A stretch of 64,000 nucleotides of DNA from Petrosia ficiformis (taxonomy: Eukaryota; Porifera; Demospongiae; Haplosclerida; Petrosiidae). This document shows, piece by piece, positions 1-12,900 of the stretch. Location of the stretch: assembly GCA_947044365.1 (NCBI GenBank), contig OX345637.1, positions 10,033,576 through 10,097,575 on the forward strand, written 5' to 3'. A program made the translations under genes and the position numbers. Under the pieces are notes generated by a model. The model was not told the origin of the DNA. It saw nothing but the letters and a program-made list of their open reading frames with translations, and made no database searches. Position 1 is the stretch's first letter. Every line of letters begins with the position of its first letter.

Positions 1-3000
1 GTGGTGATCCTGGTGATATTACATATGTATGGAAGAAAAATGGAGTTATTATTCCAGGAGAAACATCTAATACTCTAATCCTAAATGATGTATCTCCATT
101 TGATAATGGACAATATGAGTGTATTCCTAGTAATTCAGTGGGTAGTCACAATTCATCAATAATACAAGTTGAAGTGGAATGTGAGTTGATGTTATAACGT
201 AGTTATGAGAATTGTAAACTTCAGCTTTCTTATTTCTTCTAGTTCTTGGTATATTAGTAAAAGTGGATAGTTTGGAAGATACCTCAGTTACTATAGCTCC
301 ATCTGCACCTAGTGGATACAACTGCACACCGACCATACCTCAAGGAGAATTAACCACCTCTGGAACACTTATGATCTCTAGTGGATTGGACACCAGTGCT
401 GAGGAAGAATATGGATGTGTTTCTGATGATGTTAATGGAACAGTTATCATTTATCTTGATGTTGTTGGTATGTAAACGTGGTTGGTCACCATATATTACC
501 TTACTACTACATTATTCTATTCAAAACTTTCATCTACATTGTATGTTATAAGTAAATTTTTTCCTATAGCTTCAGCATACATAACTAGCTCCTCTGGGGA
601 TGTGACAGTTGATGCAGGCTCAGATGTTACTCTTGAAATTACTGCTAGTGGTGATCCCGGTGATATTACATACGTGTGGAAGAAAAATGGAGTTATTATT
701 CCAGGAGAAACATCTAATACATTAATCCTAAATGATGTATCTGGAGATGATATTGGACAATATGAGTGTATTCCTAGTAATTCATTGGGGAGTCATAACT
801 CCTCTATAATACAACTTGACGTTAATTGTGAGTGAAAAAAAAAACAAAAAGTTGGATAATTGTTTCATATGTTTCTTTATATAGATCCGAGTTTTCCTGT
901 GGACACTTTAGAAGATACATCAGCCACTATAGCACCAGCAGCACCTAGTGGATATAACTGTACACCTCCCATACCTCAAGGAGAATTAACTACCGCTGGA
1001 ACACTAATGATCTCTAGTGGATTGGATGCCTGTTCTGAGGGAGAATACAGATGTGTTTCTGATGATATTAATGGAATAGTTGTTATTGATCTTGATGTTG
1101 TTGGTATGTACTAATAATTATTGTACTCATTTAAATTTTTAATATCAAATGAGGGTTGAAAACAGATTCTCTTTATTTCTTTCCATAGCTTCAGCATACA
1201 TAACTAGCTCCTCTGGGGATGTGACAGTTGATGCAGGCTCAGATGTTACTCTTGAAATTACTGCTAGTGGTGATCCCGGTGATATTACATACGTGTGGAA
1301 GAAAAATGGAGTTATTATTCCAGGAGAAACATCTAATACATTAATCCTAAATAATGTATCTGGAGATGCTATAGGACAATATGAATGTATTCCTAGTAAT
1401 TCAGTGGGTAGTCATAATTCCTCTATTATACAAGTTGACGTTACTTGTGAGTTAAAAAAAAAAAAAAAAGTTGGATAATTGTTTCATACATTTCTTAATG
1501 TAGATCCGAGTTTTTCTGTGGACACTTTAGAAGATACCTCAGCCACTATAGTACCAGCAGCACCTAGTGGATATACCTGTACACCCCCCATACCTCAAGG
1601 AGAATTAACCACCTCTGGAACACTTATGATCTCTAGTGGATTGGATGCCAGTTCTGAGGAAGAATACAGATGTGTTTCTGATGATGTTAATGGAACAGTT
1701 ATTATTGATCTTGATGTTGTTGGTATGTACTAATAGCACTCATTTCACTTTCATAGATTATTCAATGGCAGCTCATTTGAAAAGAGATTGTTTTTTTTTT
1801 TATTTCCTTAGCTTCGGCATACATAACTAGCTCATCAGGGGTTGTGACAGCTGATGCAGGTTCTGATGTTACTCTTACAGTAACTGCTAGTGGCGATCCT
1901 GATTATATTACATATGAATGGAAAAAAAATGAAGTGATTATTCCAGGAGAAAGATCTAATTCTCTCACGCTAAATGATATATCTAGTGAGGATATTGGAC
2001 AATATGATTGTATTCCTAGTAATTCAGTTGGAAGTCATAATTCCTCTGTAATACAAGTGAATGTCAACTGTGAGTTTAATAATCTAATGTATGTGATCAG
2101 CAGATTATCATCCTTCTTTTATATATATATGCAGTCCCTGGTTTTAAAGTAGATTCTCTGGAAGATACCTCAGTTACTATAGCTCTAGCAGCACCTAGTG
2201 GATATACCTGTACACCTCCCATACCTCAAGGAGAATTGACCACCTCTGGAACACTTATGATCTCTAGTGGATTGGATACCAGTGATGAAGGAGAATACAG
2301 ATGTGTTTCTGATGATGTTAATGGAATAGTCGTTATTGATCTTGATGTTGTTGGTATGTACTTGTATCACTGATTCCCCCTTTCAAAATTATTTTGAATA
2401 TAGGATTTTTGGAAACAGATTTTCTTTTTTTTCATAGCTTCAGCATACATAACTAGCTCATTAGGGGATGTGACAGCTGATGCAGGTTCTGATGTTACTC
2501 TTACAGTAACTGCTAGTGGTGATCCTGATGACATTACATATGTATGGAAGAAAAATGGAGTGATTATTCCAGGAGAAACATCTAATACTCTTGTTCTAAA
2601 TGATGTATCTGGTGATAATATTGGACAATATGAATGTATTCCTAGTAATTCAGTGGGTAGTCATAATTCCTCAATAATACAAGTTGATATTAATTGTAAG
2701 TTCGATAAACAAAATGGCCATAATCAACACTTTATCTTTCTTTATTTTTTTATCCATAGTCCCTGGTTTCAAAGTGGATACTTTAGAAGATACCTCAGTT
2801 ACTATAGCTCCAGCTACACCTAGTGGATACAACTGCACACCTCCCATACCTCGAGGAGAACTAACCACCTCTGGAACACTTATGATCTCTAGTGGATTGC
2901 ATTCCAGTGCTGAGGGAGAATACAGATGTGTTTCTGAAGATGTGAATGGAATAGTTGTTATTGATCTTGATATAGTTGGTAAATATAGACTTTACGTTTG

Positions 3001-3923
3001 TGCTAATATTTATGTTTTTTTGAAGACATATAAATCTTAACTTCATGTTTTCAATTTCAATAGCTTCAGCATATATCACCAGTTCATCTGGGGACTTGAC
3101 AGTTGATGCAGGCTCAGATGTTACTCTTGTAGTTTCTGCTAGTGGTGATCCTGATGATATTACATATGTATGGAAGAAAAATGGAATTATTATTCCAGGA
3201 GAAACATCTAATACTCTCGCTCTAAATGATGTATCTGGAGATGATATTGGACAATATGAATGTATTCCTAGTAATACAGTGGGAAGTCACAACTCCTCTA
3301 TGATACAAGTTAATGTTAATTGTAAGTTTGATAAGCAAATGGCCATAATCAACATATTGTTTTTTTCATTTTTGTATACATAGTTGCCGGTTTTAAAGTG
3401 GATGCTCTGGAAGATACCTCAGTTACTATAGCCCCATCTGCGCCTAGTGGATATACCTGTACACCTCCCATACCTCAAGGAGAATTAACCACCTCTGGAA
3501 CACTTACAATCTCTAGTGGATTGGATAAGGATGATGAAGGAGAATATAGATGTGTTTCTGATGATGTTAATGGGATAGTCATTATTGATCTGGATGTTGT
3601 TGGTATGTACTAAAAGCATTCATTTAGTTGTTTTGAAAAAGGTTTGCATATCTTCATTTCCACAGCTTCAGCATACATAACTAGTTCATCAGGGGATGTG
3701 ACAACTGATGCAGGTTCTAATGTTATTCTTACAGTAACTGCTAGTGGTGATCCTGATGATATTACTTATGTATGGAAGAAAGATGGAGTTATTATTCCAG
3801 GAGAAACATCTAATACTCTCATCTTAAATGATGTATCTCCATTTAATATTGGACAATATGAGTGTATTCCTAGTAATTCAGTGGGTAGTCATAATTCATC
3901 AATAATACAAATAGATGTTGAAT
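1..3923 (+). CDS. Receptor gene 1 Ig exons, block 1 (A0-A12)
   Basis: Exons by splice sites. A (Ig, 258 nt): 1-180 (5'-truncated by the window), 570-827, 1189-1446, 1812-2069, 2438-2695, 3064-3321, 3666-3923. B: 243-467 (225 nt), 885-1103, 1504-1722, 2135-2353, 2760-2978, 3384-3602. A exons start after an acceptor with ASAYITSSSG and show the Ig landmarks YVWKKNG (strand C) and IGQYECIPSN (strand F), plus a sequon in SHNSS. B exons show LEDTSVTIAP, GYNC or GYTC, PPIPQGELTTSGTL and EYRCVSDD. Introns are about 60-110 nt. The block from the 225-nt B exon at 243 to 3987 is the first copy of the ~3.74-kb higher-order unit. Confidence 0.85.
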
Positions 3924-6900
3924 GTAAGTTGATGTTAAAACTGTCATGAAGAGTTTTAATTAACATTCATCTTTTCTTTACATCTAGTTCCTGGTATATT
4001 AGTAAAAGTGGATAGTTTAGAAGATACTTCAGTTGCTATAGCTCCAGCAGCACCTAGTGGATATACCTGTACACCTCCCATACCTCAAGGAGAAATAACC
4101 ACCTCTGGAACACTTGAGATCTCTAGTGGATTAGAGGATAGTGCTCAAGAAGATTATGGATGTGTTTCTGATGATATTGTTGGAACAATTGTTATTTATC
4201 TTGACGTTGTTGGTATGTAAGAGTTGTTTGTTTGCATGTGTTGTTTTACTACTTGTATCTTCAATTTAAGACCTTCTTCCTTATTGTACGTTATAATTAC
4301 TTCTTTTTTCCCCTTAGCTTCAGCATACATAACTAGCTCCTCTGGAGATGCAACAGTTGATGCAGGATCAGATGTTACTCTTGAAATTACTGCTAGTGGT
4401 GATCCTGATGATATTACATATGTGTGGAAGAAAAATGGAGTTATTATCCCAGGAGAAACATCTAATACACTAATTTTAAATGATGTATCTGGAAATGATA
4501 TTGGACAATATGAATGTATTCCTAGTAATTCAGTGGGTAGTCATAATTCCTCAACAATACAAGTGGATGTTACTTGTAAGTTTTATAATACAAAAAAAGT
4601 GTCAGAAATGTTTCATCCACTGCTTTATAGATCCTAGTTTTCCTGTGGATACTTTAGAAGATACCTCAGTTACTATAGCTCCATCTGCACCTAGTGGATA
4701 CAACTGCACACCGACCATACCTCAAGGAGAATTAACCACCTCTGGAACACTAATGATCTCTAGTGGATTGGATGCTAGTGCTGAGGGAGAATACAAATGT
4801 GTTTCTGATGATGTTAATGGAATAGTTGTTATCGATCTTGATGTTGTTGGTATGTACAATTAGCACTTTTTCACGTTTATGGATTATTAAATGGCAGCTT
4901 GTTTGAAATCAGGTTGTTTTTCTTTATTCCCACAGCTTCAGCATACATAACTAGCTCATCAGGGGATGTGACAGCTAATGCAGGCTCAGATGTTACTCTT
5001 ACAGTAACTGCTAGTGGTGATCCTGATGATATTACATATGTTTGGAAGCGAAATGGAGTTATTATTCCAGGAGAAACATCTAATACTCTTGTCCTAAATA
5101 ATGTATCTGGAGATGATATTGGACAATATGAGTGTATTCCTAGTAATTCAGTGGGTAGTCATAATTCCTCTATAATACAAGTTGATGTTAATTGTGAGTT
5201 TGATCAACAAATGGTCGCAATCAATAAATTATCTTCTTCACTTTTATATATATAGTCCCTGGTTTTAAAGTGGATACTTTAGAAGACACCTCAGTTACTA
5301 TAGTTCCAACAGCACCTAGTGGATATACCTGTACACCTCCCATACCTCAAGGAGAATTAACCACCTCTGGAACACTTATCATCTCTAGTGGATTGGATAC
5401 AAGTGCTGAGGGAGAATACAGATGTGTTTCTGATGATGTTAACGGAATAGTTGTTATCAGTCTTGATGTTGTTGGTATGTACTAATAGCACTGATTCCCA
5501 TTCTCAAAATTATTTTGAATGTAGGATTTTTGAAAACAGATTTTCTTTCATCTTTTCTATAGCTTCAGCATACATAATTAGCTCATCTGGTGATGTGACA
5601 GCTGATGCAGGTTCTGATGTTACTCTTACAGTAACTGCTAGTGGTGATCCTGATAATATTACTTATGTATGGAAGAAAAATGGGGTTATTATTCCAGGAG
5701 AAACATCTAATACTCTTGTCCTAAATGATGTATCTGGAGATGATATTGGACAATATGAGTGTATTCCTAGTAATTCAGTGGGAAGTCATAATTCCTCTAT
5801 AATACAAGTTAATATTAATTGTGAGTTTGATGAACTAATGGTCACGATCAACAGATAATTTTCCCTTATTTATATATATATAGTCCCTGGTTTGAAAGTG
5901 GATAGTTTGGATGATACCTCAGTTACTATAGCTCCAGCTGCACCTAGTGGATATACCTGTACACCTCCCATACCTCAAGGAGAATTAACCACCTCTGGAA
6001 CACTTATGATCTCTAGTGGATTGGATACCAGTGATGAAGGAGAATACAGATGTGTTTCTGATGATGTGAATGGAATAGTTGTGATTGATCTAGATGTTGT
6101 TGGTATGTACTAATAGCACTGATTCCCCTTCTCAAAATTATTTTGAATGTAGGATTTTTGTAAACAGATTTTCTTTCTTCTTTTCTATAGCTTCAGCATA
6201 CATAATTAGCTCCTCTGGTGATGTGACAGCTGATGCAGGTTCTGATGTTACTCTTACAGTAACTGCTAGTGGTGATCCTGATGACATTGCATATATTTGG
6301 AAGAAAAATGGAATGATTATTCCAGGAGAAACATCTAATATTCTCACTCTAAATGATGTATCTGGAGATGATATTGGACAATACGAGTGTATTCCTATAA
6401 ATTCATTGGGTAGTCATAATTCCTCCATAATACAAGTTGATGTTAACTGTGAGTTTCAAAGTACAAAATAGGAGAGAATTGTTTCATCCATTTTTTTTAA
6501 TTTATAGATTCTGGTTTTAAAGTGGATACTTTGGAAGATACCTCAGTTACTATAGCCCCAGCTGCACCTAGTGGATATACTTGTACACCTCCCATACCTG
6601 AAGGAGAATTAACCTCCTCTGGAACTCTTATGATCTCTAGTGGATTAGATGCTAGTTCTGAGAGAGAGTATAGATGTGTTTCTGAAGATGTCAATGGAAT
6701 AGTTGTTATTGACCTTGATGTTGTTGGTAAATATAGACTATATCATGTACACATATGAAAACATATAAATGTTTTCTATTTCCATAGCTTCAGCATATAT
6801 CACTAGTTCATCTGGTGACTTGACAGCTGATGCAGGCTCTGAAGTTACTCTTACAGTAACTGCTAGTGGTGATCCTAGTGATATTACATATATATGGAAG

Positions 6901-9900
6901 AAAAATGGAGTTATTATTCCAGGAGAAACATTTAATACTCTCACTCTAAATGATGTATCTGGAAATGATATTGGACAATATGAATGTATTCCTAGTAATG
7001 CAGTGGGAAGTCACAATTCCTCTATAATACAAGTTGATGTTAATTGTAAGTTTGATAAGCAAATGGCCATAATCAACACATTATGTTTCTTAATTTTTGT
7101 ATACATAGTTGCCGGTTTTAAAGTGGATGCTTTGGAAGACACCTCAGTTACTATAGCCCCATCTGCACCTAGTGGATACAACTGCACACCGCCCATACCT
7201 CAAGGAGAATTAACCACCTCTGGAACACTTATCATCTCTAGTGGATTAGATGAAAGTGCTGAAAGAGAATACAGATGTGTGTCTGATGATGTCAATGGAA
7301 TAGTTGTTATTGATCTGGATCTTGTAGGTATGTACTAAGCACTCATTTATTTAAGATTATTTTGAAGTAGCTGTTTTGAATACTTCTCTTTATTTCCATA
7401 GCTTCAGCATATATAACTAGCTCCTCTGGGGATGTGAAAACTGATGCAGGTTCTAATATAACTCTTACAGTAACTGCTAGTGGTGATCCTGGTGATATTA
7501 CATATGTATGGAAAAAAGATGGAGTTATTATTCCAGGAGAAACATCTAATACTCTAATCCTAAATGATGTATCTCCTTTTGATAATGGACAATATGAGTG
7601 TATTCCTAGTAATTCAGTGGGTAGTCACAATTCATCAATAATACAAGTTGAAGTTGAATGTGAGTTGATGTTATAACGTAGTTATGAGAATTGTAAACTT
7701 CAGTTTTCTCATTTCTTCTAGTTCTTGGTATATTAGTAAAAGTGGATAGTTTGGAAGATACCTCAGTTAAAATAGCTCCAGCAGCACCTAGTGGATATAA
7801 CTGTACACCTCCCATACCTCAAGGAGAATTAACCACCTCTGGAACACTCATGATCTCTAGTGGATTGGACAACAGTGCTGAGGAAGAATATGGATGTGTT
7901 TCTGATGATGTTAATGGAACAGTTATCATTTATCTTGATGTTGTTGGTATGTAAACGTGGTTGGTCACCATATATTGGCTTACTACTAAAACATTCTATT
8001 TGAAACTTTCATCTACATTGTATGTTATAAGTACATTTTTTCCTATAGCTTCAGCATACATAACTAGCTCCTCTGGGGATGTGACAGTTGATGCAGGCTC
8101 AGATGTTACTCTTGAAATTACTGCTAGTGGTGATCCCGGTGATATTACATATGTGTGGAAGAAAAATGGAGTTATTATTCCCGGAGAAACATCTAATACT
8201 CTAATCCTAAATGATGTATCTGGAGATAATATTGGACAATATGAGTGTATTCCTAGTAATTCATTGGGGAGTCATAATTCCTCTATAATACAACTTGACA
8301 TTAATTGTGGGTTTCAAAAGACAAAAATAACTGATTAGCTTTATCCATTTCTTTATAGATCCGAGTTTTCCTGTGGATACTTTAGAAGATACCTCAGTTA
8401 CTATAGCTCCATCTGCACCTAGTGGATATAACTGTACACCTCCCATACCTCAAGGAGAATTAACCACCTCTGGAACACTAATGATCTCTAGTGGATTGGA
8501 TGCTACTGCTATGGGAAAATACAGATGTGTTTCTGATGATGTTAATGGAATAGTTGTTATTGATCTTGATGTTGTTGGTATGTGCTAATAATTATTGTAC
8601 TCATTTAAATTTTTAATATCAAATGAGGGTTGAAAATAGATTCTCTTTCTTTCTTTCCATAGCTTCAGCATACATAACTAGCTCCTCTGATGATGTGACA
8701 GTTGATGCAGGCTCAGATGTTACTCTTGAAATTACTGCTAGTGGTGATCCTGATGATATTACATATGTGTGGAAGAAAAAAGGAGTTATCATTCCAGGAG
8801 AAACATCTAATACATTAATCCTAAATAATGTATCTGGAGATGATATAGGACAATATGAATGTATTCCTAGTAATTCAGTGGGTAGTCATAATTCCTCTAT
8901 TATACAAGTTGACGTTACTTGTGAGTTAAAAAAACAAAAAGTTTGATAATTGTTTCATACATTTCTTTATAGATCCGAGTTTTCTTGTGGACACTTTAGA
9001 AGATACTTCAGCCACTATAGCACCAGCAGCACCTAGTGGATATACCTGTTCACCTCTCATACCTCAAGGAGAATTAACCACCTCTGGAACACTAATGATC
9101 TCTAGTGGATTGGATGCCAGTTCTGAGGGAGAATACAGATGTGTTTCTGATGATATTAATGGAACAGTTGTTATTGATCTTGATGTTGTTGGTATGTACT
9201 AATAGTACTCATTTCACTTTCATAGATTATTCAATGGCAGCTCAATTGAAAAGATATTGTTTTTTTTTTATTTCTTTAGCTTCAGCATACATATCTAGCT
9301 CATCAGGGGTTGTGACAGCTGATGCAGGTTCTGATGTTACTCTTAAAGTAACTGCTAGTGGTGATCCTGATAATATTACATATGAATGGAAGAAAAATGG
9401 AGTGATTATTCCAGGAGAAAGATCTAATTCTCTCACGCTAAATGATATATCTAGTGATGATATTGGACAATATGAATGTATTCCTAGTAATTCAGTGGGA
9501 AGTCATAATTCCTCTGTAATACAAGTTAATGTCAACTGTGAGTTTAATAAACAAAATGGCCATAATCAACACTTTATCTTTCTTTATTTTTTTATTCATA
9601 GTCCCTGGTTTCAAGGTGGATACTTTAGAAGATACCTCAGTGACTATAGCTCCAGCTGCACCTAGTGGATACAACTGCACACCTCCCATACCCCAAGGAG
9701 AATTGACCACCTCTGGAACACTTATGATCTCTAGTGGATTGGATACAAGTGATGAAGGAGAATACAGATGTGTTTCTGATGATGTTAATGGAATAGTCGT
9801 TATTGATCTCGATGTTGTTGGTATGTACTTGTATCACTGATTCCCCCTTCCAAAATTATTTTGAATATAGGATTTTTGGAAACAGATTCTCTTTTTTTTT

Positions 9901-12900
9901 CATAGCTTCAGCATACATAACTAGCTCATCAGGAGATGTGACAGCTGATGCAGGTTCTGATGTTACTCTTACAGTAACAGCTCATGGTGATCCTGATGAC
10001 ATTACATATGCATGGAAGAAAAATGGAGTGATAGTTCCAGGAGAAACATCTAATACTCTAATCTTAAATGATGTATCTGGTGATAATATTGGACAATATG
10101 AATGTATTCCTAGCAATTCAGTGGGAAGTCATAATTCCTCAATAATACAAGTTGATATTAATTGTAAGTTTGATAAACAAATGGCCATAATCAACACTTT
10201 ATCTTTCTTTATTTTTTTATCCATAGTCCCTGGTTTCAAGGTGGATACTTTAGAAGATACCTCAGTGACTATAGCTCCAGCTGCACCTAGTGGATACAAC
10301 TGCACACCTCCCATACCTCAAGGAGAACTAACCACCTCTGGAACACTTATGATCTCTAGTGGATTAGATACCAGTGATGAAGGAGAATACAGATGTGTTT
10401 CTGAAGATGTGAATGGAATAGTTGTTATTGATCTTGATATAGTTGGTAAATATAGACTTTACGTTTGTGCTAATATTTATGTTTTTTTGAAGACATATAA
10501 ATCCTAACTTCATGTTTTCAATTTCAATAGCTTCAGCATATATCACCAGTTCATCTGGTGACTTGACAGTTGATGCAGGCTCAGATGTTACTCTTGAAAT
10601 TACTGCTATTGGTGATCCTGATGATATTACATATGTATGGAAGAAAAATGGAATTATTATTCCAGGAGAAATATCTAATACTCTCACTCTAAATAATGCA
10701 TCTGGAGATGATATTGGACTATATGAATGTATTCCTAGTAATGCAGTGGGAAGTCACAATTCCTCTATAATACAAGTTAATGTTAATTGTAAGTTTGATA
10801 AGCAAATGGCCATAATCAACATATTGTTTCTTAATTTTTGTATACATAGTTGCCGGTTTTAAAGTAGATGCTCTGGAAGACACCTCAGTTACTATAGCAC
10901 CATCTGCACCTAGTGGATACAACTGTACACCTCCCATACCTCGAGGAGAATTAACCACCTCTGGAACACTTATAATCTCTAGTGGATTGGATACCAGTGA
11001 TGAAGGAGAATACAGATGTGTTTCTGATGATGTTAATGGGATAGTCATTATTGATCTTGATGTTGTTGGTATGTACTAAAAGCATGAATTTATTTGTTTT
11101 GAAAAAGGTTTGCATATCTTCATTTCCACAGCTTCAGCATACATAACTAGTTCATCTGGGGATGTGACAACTGAAGCAGGTTCTAATGTTATTCTTACAG
11201 TAACTGCTAGTGGTGATCCTGATGATATTACATATGTATGGAAGAAAGATGGAGTTATTATTCCAGGAGAAACATCTAATACTCTCATCTTAAATGATGT
11301 ATCTCCATTTAATATTGGACAATATGAGTGTATTCCTGTTAATACAATAGGTAGTCATAATTCATCAATAATACAAGTTGATGTTGAATGTGAGTTGATG
11401 TTAAAACGTAGTCACAAATAGTTGTGAATGCTAGCAATTACATTTCTCTAGTTGCTGGTATATTAATAAAAGTGGATACTTTGGAAAATACATCAGTTAC
11501 TATAGCTCCAGCCGCACCTAGTGGATATACCTGTACACCTCCCATACCTCAAGGAGAATTAACTACCTCTGGAACACTTTTGATCTCTAGTGGATTGGAT
11601 GCTAGTGCTGAGGAAGAATATGGATGTGTTTCTGATGATTTTATTGGAACGGTTGTTATTTATCTTGATGTTGTTGGTATGTATTAGTTTTTTGTTAGCA
11701 TCTACTAGATGTTTGATTTGAAACTTTCTTCATTATTGTATGCTTTACATATATTGTTTTCTCCCATAGCTTCAGCATACATAACTAGTTCTTCTGGTGA
11801 TGTGACAGCTGATGCAGGTTCTGATGTTACTCTTACAGTAACTGCTAGTGGTGATCCTGATGATATTACCTATGTATGGAAGAAAGATGGAGTTATTATT
11901 CCAGGAGAAACATCTTATACTCTCACTCTAAATGATGTATCTGGAGATGATATTGGACAATATGAATGTATTCCTAGTAATTCATTGGGGAGTCATAATT
12001 CCTCCATAATACAAGTTGACATTAATTGTAAGTTTCAAAAGACAAAAGTACCTGATTACTTACATCTATTTCTTTATAGATCCTAGTTTTTCTGTTGATA
12101 GTTTAGAAGATACCTCAGTTACTATAGCCCCATCTGCACCTAGTGGATATACTTGTACACCTCCCATACCTCAAGGAGAATTAACTACCTCTGGAACACT
12201 TATGATCTCTAGTGGATTGGATTCCAGTGCTGAGGGAGAATACAGATGTGTTTCTGATGATGTTAATGGAGTAGTTATTATTGATCTTGATATTGTTGGT
12301 ATGTACTAATAATTATTGTACTCATTTCAATTTTTAATATCAAATGAGGGTTGAAAACAGATTCTCTTTATTTCTTTCCGTAGCTTCAGCATACATAACT
12401 AGCTCCTCTGGGGATGTGACAGTTGATGCAGGCTCAGATGTTACTCTTGAAATTACTGCTAGTGGTGATCCCGGTGATATTACATATGTGTGGAAGAAAA
12501 ATGGAGTTATTATTCCAGGAGAAACATCTAATACTCTTGTCCTAAATGATGTATCTGGAAATGATATTGGACAATATGAGTGTATTCCTATTAATTCAGT
12601 TGGGAGTCATAATTCATCAATAATACAAGTTGATGTTAATTGTGAGTTCTGAATTAAAAACGTTTTCTAGTGATATTGTCATCCTTTGTTTACATAGTCC
12701 CTGGTTTTAGAGTCAATTCTTTGGAAGATACCTCAGTTACTATTGCTCCAGCTGCACCTAGTGGATACACCTGTACACCACCCATACCTCACGGAGAGTT
12801 AACCACCTCTGGAACACTTATGATCTCTAGTGGATTGAATGCTAGTGCTCATGGAGAATACAGATGTGTTTCTGATGATGTTAATGGAACTATTGTCATT

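Larger units (their letters stand above)
1..12384 (+). repeat. Higher-order tandem repeat, ~3.74 kb period (12 Ig exons)
   Basis: The longer 225-nt B exon recurs at 243, 3988, 7722 and 11452, at spacings of 3,745, 3,734 and 3,730 bp. Other landmarks keep the same rhythm: the GTAAAT donors at 2979, 6727 and 10446, and the exons that begin TTGCCGG at 3384, 7109 and 10850. Each unit is six B/A pairs. Units 1 and 3 (offset about 7.47 kb) resemble each other more than unit 2 in their intron sequences, suggesting an earlier 6-pair unit and a later duplication of two units. Confidence 0.8.

Noticed and set aside
127..336. Minus-strand frames with MGGVQLYPLG..IVTEVSSK in many places along both receptor genes
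   Set aside because: They are exact shadows of the B-type Ig exons on the opposite strand and repeat wherever those exons occur.
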